From assembly GCA_017472085.1 (NCBI GenBank), contig JAFUQZ010000047.1:1-36210 (forward strand): a stretch of DNA of 36,210 bases, written 5' to 3'. The notes under the pieces are model-generated. The model did not search any database. It was not told the DNA's origin and saw only the letters and a program-made list of their open reading frames with translations. Origin of the DNA: Akkermansia sp. Lineage in GTDB: Bacteria > Verrucomicrobiota > Verrucomicrobiia > Verrucomicrobiales > Akkermansiaceae. The number at the start of each line of letters is the position of its first letter. Position 1 is the stretch's first letter. This document shows, one piece after another, positions 7,793 through 15,786 of this stretch. A program made the position numbers and the translations under genes.

Positions 7793-8737
7793 TCAAAGCG
7801 TGCGCCAGGGAAGAGCGGCGAGCAGCTTATCAAAACCGAGCCCCGTGCCTGCCGGAGCGTTGAACTCCGGCGTCACGTTCATCCCCAGTTCCTCCGAGAA
7901 TGCATTGGGACGGTACACATGGTGAGACACCAGGCCGCAGAGCGGTACTTCCTCTGCCGGCTTGTCGTTGTAGAAGACGGCGGCATTGTACGCGGCCCAG
8001 CACTGTCCGAGGGGGTGATCCATGTAGGTGGTGAACACCGGCAGACCGGTGGTGCTGTGGTGACGGGCGGGCTTCACGATACGCATCATGGGCTTTGTGG
8101 TGCGCTGAGGAATGATACTCTCATTCTGCACCGGCATGTCGTAACCAAGCGGGATGCCGGCATCCTGCAGCTTCTGCCAGACCTCGACATCATAATAACA
8201 GGGGTCCTCAATAAAATCTATGCGCTCACGCATGGCAGACGGCAGCATATCCCAGAACTTCAGGGCATCCTCCGGGGAGAGTGTGCAGTTGAAGTCTACT
8301 CGCCACTTCCACTCCGGCACCATGGAGGCCAGGTTCACCAACCGCTCTACTGTGGAAGCCAGCTTGGGAATCACCTTCAGCTTGCCCACGCGGAAACCGC
8401 GCTGGTGCAGGTTATACACCTGAGAGGGCGTGGTGCTGACCGTCAGTGTGGCGTGGCTGCGGGGCACGCGAAGTCCGGCAAAGAGATTCTCACCTTTGGC
8501 ACGGGCCGCACCATCTACTTCAATACACTTGAGGGCACGCTGACCCAGGCGGAGCGGATTACCGTCGCGAAGAGCATCCAGCTCGTATTCCAGAGGGGAG
8601 TCGCCCAGCTCAGTCCAGGGCTGGAGGCAGGCATAACCACCGTTATCGCCACGGAGCAGGACACCCTCGCGGGGCTGAGCAGCTGCGCGGGCGCTCATGG
8701 CGCCAATCGGATAAAGAGTGTATGGTGTATAGTGCAT
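7793..8737 (-). CDS. menC: o-Succinylbenzoate synthase (enolase superfamily)
   Basis: The 314-residue protein shows the MLE/OSBS layout of the enolase superfamily: the KxK base in VGKLKV, metal ligands Asp in RVDFNCTLS, Glu in DFIEDP and Asp in PLGYDMPV, and the second base Lys in RIVKPARH. OSBS dehydrates SHCHC to o-succinylbenzoate in menaquinone synthesis. Assignment to OSBS and not another MLE enzyme rests on overall pattern; no other men gene is adjacent. It has its own predicted promoter with the -10 8 nt before the ATG, and converges on the DUF2147 gene across a bidirectional terminator. Confidence 0.8.
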   Translation of the reverse strand: MHYTPYTLYPIGAMSARAAAQPREGVLLRGDNGGYACLQPWTELGDSPLEYELDALRDGNPLRLGQRALKCIEVDGAARAKGENLFAGLRVPRSHATLTVSTTPSQVYNLHQRGFRVGKLKVIPKLASTVERLVNLASMVPEWKWRVDFNCTLSPEDALKFWDMLPSAMRERIDFIEDPCYYDVEVWQKLQDAGIPLGYDMPVQNESIIPQRTTKPMMRIVKPARHHSTTGLPVFTTYMDHPLGQCWAAYNAAVFYNDKPAEEVPLCGLVSHHVYRPNAFSEELGMNVTPEFNAPAGTGLGFDKLLAALPWRTL

Positions 8738-8745
8738 ATAGCTCC

Positions 8746-8774
8746 TATATAATCACAAGAATGCCTTTTGTCAC
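8746..8774 (-). promoter_or_regulatory. menC promoter, predicted near-leaderless
   Basis: Read on the minus strand: GTGACA (8774-8769), 17-nt spacer, TATATA (8751-8746), then 8 nt to the ATG at 8737. A GGAG sits within those 8 nt but would be upstream of, or at, the predicted transcription start. Confidence 0.5.
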
Positions 8775-8816
8775 GCTCATTCTGCGTATGCAATGTGCTT
8801 TTTGACGGATTGGAGC

Positions 8817-8845
8817 TTGATTTCACGGGGGTGTCACGCTAGAAT
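8817..8845 (+). promoter_or_regulatory. Promoter of small membrane gene-pdxA, leaderless
   Basis: TTGATT (8817-8822), 17-nt spacer, TAGAAT (8840-8845), then AGGCGGC and the ATG at 8853. The expected start of transcription coincides with the start codon. Confidence 0.65.
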
Positions 8846-8852
8846 AGGCGGC

Positions 8853-9053
8853 ATGAAGACGTGTCTGGGCAGTTTGTTGCTAATACCGGTCATCCTCGCC
8901 TTGATAGTGACCGCCGTCTACCATATTTCCGTGAATGCGGAGCTGCAGTTCGAGCAGCGCGGCACGAATGAGCATTATATCAACACGGAGCGCTCGTACC
9001 GCCCGCAAATTCCACCGAAACAGACACCGCCCAAACAGGAAAATAAGGCATGA
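8853..9053 (+). CDS. Small single-pass membrane protein upstream of pdxA
   Basis: A 66-residue protein with one N-terminal transmembrane or uncleaved signal segment (about residues 5-26, LGSLLLIPVILALIVTAVYH) and a short polar tail ending in a Pro/Lys/Gln-rich stretch. An ATG at 8793 exists in frame but lies upstream of the promoter, so ATG 8853 is taken. The stop overlaps pdxA in ATGA, implying coupled translation. No family recognised. Confidence 0.65.
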   Translation: MKTCLGSLLLIPVILALIVTAVYHISVNAELQFEQRGTNEHYINTERSYRPQIPPKQTPPKQENKA

Positions 9054-9916
9054 GTCGATTGCAGCAACCCGTCATTGGCTACACTCTCGGAGACCAGGCC
9101 GGAATCGGGCCGGAGGTCATTGCTGCGGCGTTGCCGCACCTCCCGCAATCGGCTGAGTATCGCCCCATGGGGCAACGAATTAATGCCATCCCGGGACAAC
9201 CGACGGAAGAAACGGCTCGCGCAGCGCTGGAGCAGCTGGAGCAGGCCGCAGAAGCACTTCGCACCGGCAGGATAGATGCCGTGGTCACCGCCCCCATCTG
9301 CAAGGAAGGGCTGCACCGCCTCGGGTTTCGCTACCCCGGCCAGACGGAATTCTTTGCCGAGCGTCTCGGGATAAAGAACTTCGCCATGTGCCTGACGGGT
9401 AAGCGCCTGACCGTGGCACTGGCCACCACGCATGTGGCGCTGAAGGATGTTCCCGGCATGTTACAGGCGTCTGAACTGGTGCGGGTCGGTCGCCTGCTGG
9501 CAGATTTTCTCCGCCGCACCGGTATTCCCACACCGCGCATCGCCCTGGCCGGGCTTAATCCCCACAATGGAGAGTCCGGTGCATTCGGGGATGAGGAATC
9601 GCGCATCATTATCCCGGCGGTGGAGGCATTGCAGCGGGAAGAGCCGGGAGTATTCCACGGGCCCTGTGTGCCGGACTGCGTATACCGGGATGCCGCAGAA
9701 GGGCTCTACGATGCGGTGGTGGCACCGTACCATGACCAGGCGCTCATCCCCCTCAAATTACTGGATTTTGACAATGCAGTCAACGCCACCATCGGCCTGC
9801 CCCGGCTGAGGGTGAGCCCCGACCACGGGACAGCCTTCGGCATCGCAGGCAAGGGGCTGGCCAATCCGTCCAGCACCATACGGGCTTTTGAACTGGCCCT
9901 GCGTAGTGTGCGGTAG
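9050..9916 (+). CDS. pdxA: 4-Hydroxythreonine-4-phosphate dehydrogenase
   Basis: PdxA oxidises 4-phosphohydroxy-L-threonine with NAD in the DXP-dependent pathway to pyridoxal phosphate. Metal-binding histidines are seen at His128 (TTHVALKDVPG), His228 (APYHDQALIPLK) and His259 (SPDHGTAFGIAG); GLNPHNGE at 168-175 is also conserved. The N-terminal motif reads TLGDQAGIGPE where most members have TMGDPAGIGPE. The protein is 288 residues against about 330 in E. coli; the deficit falls in residues about 30-50, which normally form part of the first domain. The conserved sites remain, so an active enzyme is likely. Downstream neighbour is convergent, 23 nt away. Confidence 0.93.
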   Translation: MSRLQQPVIGYTLGDQAGIGPEVIAAALPHLPQSAEYRPMGQRINAIPGQPTEETARAALEQLEQAAEALRTGRIDAVVTAPICKEGLHRLGFRYPGQTEFFAERLGIKNFAMCLTGKRLTVALATTHVALKDVPGMLQASELVRVGRLLADFLRRTGIPTPRIALAGLNPHNGESGAFGDEESRIIIPAVEALQREEPGVFHGPCVPDCVYRDAAEGLYDAVVAPYHDQALIPLKLLDFDNAVNATIGLPRLRVSPDHGTAFGIAGKGLANPSSTIRAFELALRSVR

Positions 9917-9939
9917 CCCCCGCCTGCTCGCCGGGAAAT

Positions 9940-12441
9940 TTATTTGCCGTGGTAATCGACTTCAATCGTCATGGCCAACAGGCAGAATGCGCGCAGGCCG
10001 GAGTATTGCAGAGAGAACCCCTGCCCCACGTCCGCACATGGCATCTGCGACAGACGCACCGAGCCGGTAAAGGGAATCGTCTGCCTGTCGACAGAGGCAG
10101 AGTAGTTCTCCCACCTCTCCGAACAGGTTGTTTTATATCTGAAGCTGAGGTCGCTCTCCAGCAGACGTAGACGGACCCTGCTCATCTGACGCACGGAGTT
10201 AAAGCTGTTCTGGCCTTCCAGCGGCATCGTCTGCAGCTCAGATGTGTAGCTCCGGCCCACCTCGTAGACGCTCCCTACTGCGGCTTCTGCAACCGACAGG
10301 TCGCCGGCCTCTGTAACGGTTCCATCCCGAAAGGCATCCGGCGAGCTCCCGGCCGGGGCATACTTCACCTGCATCCCTGCCAGGTGCGAAAGGCCGGTCA
10401 GTTTACCGGAAGTCGTCACAGTTACGGAAACGAATCCATCCAGATAGGCAGAAGTCTCCCGAATGCGCTCCAGCGACAGATGATTGCCGATGGGATTCTG
10501 CAACACGAGCCAGACTTCGTCCTCATTGCCGGTGGCACCGGGAAGCGTTGCTATCTGCACCACCCTGCGGCCGGAAAACTCCATTCTCTGCCAGGCTGTG
10601 ACGTTCTGTTCCAGATTGAGTGTCAGCACAGCCAGAGTACCATCCTGCATCAGCACCCAAACATAGAAGTTACTCCCTCTCTGTACACACCATTCTTTCA
10701 CCCCCGGGCGCAGAAGGTGCTCTGCAAGAAGGCTGGCGTCCGTGGCCGCAAAACCGTCTGATTCCAGCTTGTAGGAGATTTCGCGCAGGCGCTTTGTTCC
10801 GCGTTGGATGAACAAGACCGTGTTTTCAACTGCCTGAGGCGGCAGATTGGCGCTTCCCACGGAAGACTGACGATGGAAGCCGACGGTCGAGGCAGTCAGA
10901 GAGGCACCGGAGGAGGCCGACAGCACCCACTCGCTATCAGAAGTCCCCAGCAGTAACTCCCTGGCCGCGCATAACCAGCATATCTCACACTGATTATCAG
11001 AGGCCAGCGTCAGATGCAACGCATCATCATCGTTGGAGCCCATACGAAAATTCGTGAAGTCATCAATACAGCTTCCCAGCAGAGTGGTAGGCATCCCGGG
11101 GATTCCGCTGAACCAGAGGCGCCCCTGATAAAACGCCGAAAATCGGGGGAAATACATCAAGCCGCCAAAAGCACCGAAACTCCAGCTCCGGGTTGAAAAG
11201 CTCTTGTTGCCGTCCAGATATTTCCTGACTACTTCCGCACGAGCCTTGCGAGCGTTGGATACGGAGACAATTTTGAATTTGTATTCGCGGGTTCCCCCCA
11301 TGGAGCGGAAATACAGCATGGGGTCAATGGAAAGAGCCCGGGAACTGCGGCAGACGAGCACCATCCGGCACGGATATGGCTCCGAACCGCTCAATGCCCA
11401 ATTCTGACGTTCTGAGAAGTCACTCTGGGAAAAGGTTTTCACGCGGGTCCAGTTCCAAAGGCTGTAATCAGAGCACTGCTCCGGAGTATCGTAGCTGCGC
11501 CACAGCTCCCATGTGGCATCCCACTCACCATTGGTTCGTATTTCCCAATCGGAGCACACCTCATAGGGCTGCGCATCCGCATTGAGCCACATGAAACCGG
11601 GCAGGAAAAAGTTCGGATAGTCATCGGGGTCTGTGCTTCCATTGAAGTGAGTCGCATTGAACTCTCGGATACAGGTATAGTAACGATACATATTGGAAGC
11701 CGCATTCTTGACATACCCCCCCGTCCCGACCGGTATCGTGTATTTGTAAAACTCGGCAAAATTGGCCAGATTCTGTCGGTCAAAGGCTTCACCCTGAAAC
11801 AGGGTCATGGTGGGAACATCTGCGTCTGCCATCAGGTATTCCGTTCCGGCCATGGAGGCCAGAAAAACACGGGAGCTATCGGCATCCAGCGACAACGTGG
11901 CGTAGGTATTATTGGATTCCATTTCAACATGCAGCACATCACTCTGCAAGGCATACGTTTCCCGCGGATACGGTTCAAACACCACCTCGCGGCAGTACCA
12001 GTGTGTATCATAATCACGCACCAGCATCATGGGCGGCAGCATGGTAGAGGTGACATACACCACATCATTTATCTGTGTGAAACGAAGTCCTTTCACCACG
12101 CTGGGCGCTATCCAGGGAGTTGTCAGCACATAGGGTTCCCCGTTATAGTACAGCAATGTTCCGTCTTTGTACACCCGCATTCCGCCGGGAAAGAACTCCA
12201 GCATCAGCACGTCCGATTCCGAATAACGGAAAGGAAACAATTTTACGGCAGTACTGCCAACGGCCGCCGCCGGGCCCACAAGTTCCGTACCCCGGCGTCG
12301 GAACACGCCGCCGTAGGGCAAGGTCAACACATTGCTCATCTTTGCCGCGCCACGATGATAGGCCTGCAAATCAAAACGACTGCTCAACCACGGAGAAAGC
12401 TCCCCGGCGGTGAGACCCAGTATGTATGGATTTTCCTGCAT
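9940..12441 (-). CDS. Orphan phage virion structural protein (tail/connector type)
   Basis: The 833-residue product opens with a pattern typical of a large phage structural family: LTAGELSPWLSSRFDL, a tract of NVLTLPYGGVFRRRGTELV (residues about 37-55), then KLFPFRYSESDVLMLEFFPGGMRVYKDGT. This resembles tail-tubular/connector proteins of podo- and siphophages, whose members start with the 'GG...RRPGT.yV' motif. The middle (PRFSAFYQGRLWFSG, and GTSDSEWVLSASSG near residue 490) fits the family's beta-propeller-like body. No terminase, portal, capsid or integrase gene lies nearby. ATG 12441 is chosen over ATG 12459 because a minus-strand promoter sits just upstream. It may be a decayed prophage remnant or a domesticated gene; the full open frame argues for maintenance. 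Confidence 0.7.
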   Translation of the reverse strand: MQENPYILGLTAGELSPWLSSRFDLQAYHRGAAKMSNVLTLPYGGVFRRRGTELVGPAAAVGSTAVKLFPFRYSESDVLMLEFFPGGMRVYKDGTLLYYNGEPYVLTTPWIAPSVVKGLRFTQINDVVYVTSTMLPPMMLVRDYDTHWYCREVVFEPYPRETYALQSDVLHVEMESNNTYATLSLDADSSRVFLASMAGTEYLMADADVPTMTLFQGEAFDRQNLANFAEFYKYTIPVGTGGYVKNAASNMYRYYTCIREFNATHFNGSTDPDDYPNFFLPGFMWLNADAQPYEVCSDWEIRTNGEWDATWELWRSYDTPEQCSDYSLWNWTRVKTFSQSDFSERQNWALSGSEPYPCRMVLVCRSSRALSIDPMLYFRSMGGTREYKFKIVSVSNARKARAEVVRKYLDGNKSFSTRSWSFGAFGGLMYFPRFSAFYQGRLWFSGIPGMPTTLLGSCIDDFTNFRMGSNDDDALHLTLASDNQCEICWLCAARELLLGTSDSEWVLSASSGASLTASTVGFHRQSSVGSANLPPQAVENTVLFIQRGTKRLREISYKLESDGFAATDASLLAEHLLRPGVKEWCVQRGSNFYVWVLMQDGTLAVLTLNLEQNVTAWQRMEFSGRRVVQIATLPGATGNEDEVWLVLQNPIGNHLSLERIRETSAYLDGFVSVTVTTSGKLTGLSHLAGMQVKYAPAGSSPDAFRDGTVTEAGDLSVAEAAVGSVYEVGRSYTSELQTMPLEGQNSFNSVRQMSRVRLRLLESDLSFRYKTTCSERWENYSASVDRQTIPFTGSVRLSQMPCADVGQGFSLQYSGLRAFCLLAMTIEVDYHGK

Positions 12442-12449
12442 AGACACCA

Positions 12450-12479
12450 GCTCTATCACAGAATGCTGCCGGAATGCAA
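12450..12479 (-). promoter_or_regulatory. Possible promoter of the phage-type gene
   Basis: Minus strand: TTGCAT (12479-12474), 18-nt spacer, TAGAGC (12455-12450), then 8 nt to ATG 12441. The -10 lacks the final T, so this is weaker than the other promoters in the window. Confidence 0.35.
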
Positions 12480-12533
12480 TAGTGTAGCAGCGTTGATCAC
12501 TTCATGCCCCCCTTTCGCAGACGGAAAATTAGC

Positions 12534-12561
12534 TTGCTGAGAAGATGCTGTATGATACAAT
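12534..12561 (+). promoter_or_regulatory. Promoter of ankyrin cassette, leaderless
   Basis: TTGCTG (12534-12539), 16-nt spacer, TACAAT (12556-12561), then 6 nt to ATG 12568. Predicted transcription start is at or next to the start codon. Confidence 0.55.
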
Positions 12562-12567
12562 GAAAGC

Positions 12568-14484
12568 ATGCGGATATCGACCTTTGGAATTCTTTCCCTG
12601 TTGTCTATGCTGTTACTGCAATCCGGTTGCGAACGCCATGCCATAGGAAATGCAACACAGAAAGCCAGTGATGAGTTCTCGCAGATGCAGGAGGAAATGA
12701 TGGATTCCCTGCAAAGTGGTGATATGAGCCGGGAAGAAGCGGAAGAAATTGATGAATTGCTGCAACATTTTGCGCAAACGGCAGACGCCCGCTACGCCAC
12801 TCAGCAAAGCGGGTTGACCATGCTGCACCTGGCGTGTCTGTACAAGCATGCCGAACTGGCACGATGTCTGATACTGGATGGCGCGTCTCCGCATGCAACA
12901 TTGAAAAGCGAGGGATTCTGCGGGCTGGCAGAACCGGGAGCCACCCCGCTGGTGCTGGCGGTTTCCATGCTCGAGGACTGTCCGGAGGACGAGATTCTGC
13001 CCCTGGTCCGGCACCTTCTGCAGGCCGGGGCGAAAGTCAACATGCAGAGGGAAGGCCAGCTCTGTGGCTATGAAAGCGTCTATCTGGCCCTGCTGCAACA
13101 GGCAGATAGTATTGATGACATTCGCATGCCGGAAGCCGGCGTTTCCCTTTCCATCGGCAAGATTGCAGCCGAAAACGGCTGGCGAGAAGGGCTGGAAGAA
13201 CTGTTCAAACGCAGAGAGGGAAAACTGACACCGGGTGATTTCCTGCTGCTGCATAGTGTGGCCGGGAACTGCACGGGAGCAAGTGAATACACGGCCTGTG
13301 CGGAATTTCTGCTGCAAAAGGGAATTCCTGTCAACATGCAGGACATTCACGGCGCCACGCCTTTATTCGCCCTGATGACCGGGATGAGTTTTCTGCAGAA
13401 TGACGGCGAAGCCGCTCTTCCTCTGGCAGAAATGCTGCTGCACCATGGAGCCGACATTAACATGAAAGCCGAGCATGACCCGGAGTACCCGGGATTTTCC
13501 CCCATGGATTTTCTGATGACAAAGCCACACCTGCTCCGCGAGCTTCGGGAAAAAGGTTTTTCTCTGTCCCCCCCTCCCATCAACTGGGAGGCCACAGATG
13601 AACTGCCGAGAGAAATATGCCGGGCTCACATGAAAGAACACTCTGCCGACCATGTGCCGGAATGCCGCAAACAGCTCAAAATTTCTCAGGACACGGCGGA
13701 GCATTTCGAGGCCATATCCGGAATTCTGACGCCGGATAGTGCCATGCGCCGGCATCCGCTATATACGGAAGCCCTCGGTGCCGGCATCAGCCTGATGGCA
13801 CAGATTGATGCACCGCGCACCGCCCAACTGCTGAGCACCCTGCCGCTGTGGAATGATACACTTGCATGGAAAGACAGTCACCCGCATGCGCTGGCCATTT
13901 TACAAGTGCTGGCCGAAACACCTTCCCTGGTATTGCCAAGGGAGGTCATCTGCACGGCGGCAGAAACCATGATGCAGGAAAATCAATCAGATATGGCTGC
14001 GGCTATGCTGGAACTGCTGGGGCGTTGTACCGATGCAGAGCCGGACATCGCCCGCTACGAGGACGATGCTCGACCGGCCATGCAGGCGGGTGCACTTCAG
14101 GCCAGACTGTTGCAGGCCGGGCTACCTGCGGCAAAATGCTACGCCGTGCGCGACTGGCTGTCTGCACGTGGAAGAACCGCTGATTCCTCCATATTGGAGA
14201 CGGCCGTTCTTCTGACCTCTCAGGAGGATATATGGTTCGGTACTATGCCCCCGGACCAACGGGAGAAAGTCTTTGCCGCCATGACAGAAGCCGGAGCCCC
14301 CCGGGCTGCTGAAGCCTATCGACATATCGCCGCCGCCCTTAACGATGCGGATAAACTGGATGCCATCACCGCAGAGAGCCATATGTGGAAATTCGAGCTG
14401 GAATGTGCCACGGCCAGGTACATTCTGCGAAATCGTCGTGCTTTTCTGCCCCCATCTTCCCGCGAAGAGCAAAATACAGATTGA
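12568..14484 (+). CDS. Ankyrin-repeat lipoprotein
   Basis: 638 residues. The N terminus is a lipoprotein signal with lipobox LQSGC (Cys21). Ankyrin-type repeats follow: SGLTMLHLACLYKHAELARCLILDGA (about 74-100), ATPLVLAVSMLEDC...LVRHLLQAGAKVN (about 125-157), and ATPLFALMTGMSF...LAEMLLHHGADIN (about 265-300). The remaining C-terminal half is helical and looks like a solenoid without recognisable family. The likely location is the outer membrane facing the periplasm. It is the first gene of a set with two further envelope proteins; residues about 262-330 resemble residues 44-110 of the next protein, pointing to duplication. Function unknown. Confidence 0.8.
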   Translation: MRISTFGILSLLSMLLLQSGCERHAIGNATQKASDEFSQMQEEMMDSLQSGDMSREEAEEIDELLQHFAQTADARYATQQSGLTMLHLACLYKHAELARCLILDGASPHATLKSEGFCGLAEPGATPLVLAVSMLEDCPEDEILPLVRHLLQAGAKVNMQREGQLCGYESVYLALLQQADSIDDIRMPEAGVSLSIGKIAAENGWREGLEELFKRREGKLTPGDFLLLHSVAGNCTGASEYTACAEFLLQKGIPVNMQDIHGATPLFALMTGMSFLQNDGEAALPLAEMLLHHGADINMKAEHDPEYPGFSPMDFLMTKPHLLRELREKGFSLSPPPINWEATDELPREICRAHMKEHSADHVPECRKQLKISQDTAEHFEAISGILTPDSAMRRHPLYTEALGAGISLMAQIDAPRTAQLLSTLPLWNDTLAWKDSHPHALAILQVLAETPSLVLPREVICTAAETMMQENQSDMAAAMLELLGRCTDAEPDIARYEDDARPAMQAGALQARLLQAGLPAAKCYAVRDWLSARGRTADSSILETAVLLTSQEDIWFGTMPPDQREKVFAAMTEAGAPRAAEAYRHIAAALNDADKLDAITAESHMWKFELECATARYILRNRRAFLPPSSREEQNTD

Positions 14485-14509
14485 CAGCGAGACGGATTTT
14501 CATTAGAGT
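14481..14509 (+). promoter_or_regulatory. Promoter of second ankyrin-like gene
   Basis: TTGACA (14481-14486), 17-nt spacer, TAGAGT (14504-14509), then 11 nt to ATG 14521. The -35 overlaps the stop region of the upstream gene, so the pair can be transcribed separately. Confidence 0.6.
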
Positions 14510-14520
14510 GGAAAGAGGAC

Positions 14521-15786
14521 ATGAGAATGTACGCCACGGCTTTGATGACCCTGGGTTCCATCTGCTTTGCAAATGGAGCGCAGGAGGTGTATGACAAAGC
14601 ACCCATAGAAGTCATCACCCCGCTGCTTTCCCATGAGGCAGATGTCAATGGAGACACCCTGTTGATACGGCTTTGCCGACTGGCCTCCACCATGACCGCA
14701 GAGCAGAGGCGGCATCTGCAGCCGCTCATCGCTCTGCTGTTGAAATCGGGGGAAAATCCGCTGCAGGAGAATCTCAGCGGGTGCAACGCCATGTTCTACA
14801 TCAACGGCATGCCGGAGCTGATGCAGGAATTGGGCAAGGAATACCGCTTACCCCGGGAACTCACCCTACGCCTCCCCTACGAAACGGCTGCCCTGCTGCG
14901 CTACATGCGCCTACGGAGCGCACAGCAGAGACATGCCGTCAATCCCGGCAGCCGGGCATACATGCTGCGCAGGTACTGCAAACCGGCCTTTCCCCGTGCA
15001 GAGAAACTCTTCCGGCATTTCATGGAGCAGGATTCTCTCCGCAACATCCCGGACGGAGCCCTGGGGGACTGCCTGGATTTCATGCGAGTGGCAGAGCCGG
15101 AGAAAACGGATCAATACATCAACGGCCTGAATTACTGGGAACACGGCGAGCACTTTCTGGAGGAATTACCGGGGCTGCTGCTCCGTGACCTGCACCGGCT
15201 CAACTGGCCGGTAAATCCCGGCAATCTGCGACTGGCGCTGCTGAAGCTTCACAGCATGCTTCCCACCAGCCAGGACGATATGATTGACTGCGATGCAGCC
15301 GGACCCATGATACAGCTGCTGGAGTTACTCACAGCGCAGGAGGGTATACGGGCGATGAACGATGTCCGCAAATGTGCGGAATCTCACGACCCGAATCTGG
15401 CTCAGGCCGCGCTCCGCCTGCAAATGAAGCTGATGGGACTGACCCCTCCGGATGAAATGGACGTTCGGGATGAGAGCCTCTCAGAAGAGTTGCGCAGCAT
15501 CCGCAGCACACTCCTGACAGATGCCGCATTAAGATACTGTGAGCCGGATGCCATCACAGCGGATATGCTTCGGCAGGCGATAGAATGCTGCAAACAGCAC
15601 GGAATGCCCCTCCGCGCAGAGCTCATGCAAGCCCTGCAAGAAGGCAGGAGATTGCCCCTGTCTGCGGCTGCCATGCCGGCCATATCCACAGCCTACAATG
15701 AAATCAGGGAAAGCAGTCCCTCCGTTGTGCTGCTTCATTACCTGCTGGAGCATCCCCAGTTGCTGAGTGCTCCGCCTCAATCATGA
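14521..15786 (+). CDS. Exported ankyrin/alpha-solenoid protein
   Basis: 421 residues with a signal peptide (about 1-20, ending FANGA-Q). Residues 44-110 (GDTLLIRLCRLASTM...LLKSGENPL...NGMPELMQEL) are degenerate ankyrin repeats and align by eye with part of the preceding lipoprotein, including the spacing of the 'LL..G.N' element and a following 'pdLmreL' helix. The rest is alpha-helical without a family I recognise. It has its own promoter and its stop overlaps the next gene by 4 nt. Function unknown; exported, probably periplasmic. Confidence 0.72.
   Translation: MRMYATALMTLGSICFANGAQEVYDKAPIEVITPLLSHEADVNGDTLLIRLCRLASTMTAEQRRHLQPLIALLLKSGENPLQENLSGCNAMFYINGMPELMQELGKEYRLPRELTLRLPYETAALLRYMRLRSAQQRHAVNPGSRAYMLRRYCKPAFPRAEKLFRHFMEQDSLRNIPDGALGDCLDFMRVAEPEKTDQYINGLNYWEHGEHFLEELPGLLLRDLHRLNWPVNPGNLRLALLKLHSMLPTSQDDMIDCDAAGPMIQLLELLTAQEGIRAMNDVRKCAESHDPNLAQAALRLQMKLMGLTPPDEMDVRDESLSEELRSIRSTLLTDAALRYCEPDAITADMLRQAIECCKQHGMPLRAELMQALQEGRRLPLSAAAMPAISTAYNEIRESSPSVVLLHYLLEHPQLLSAPPQS

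Noticed and set aside
11647..12540. 297-codon plus-strand frame over the phage-type gene
   Set aside because: Low-complexity translation typical of an opposite-strand shadow, no domain, no promoter or start context.
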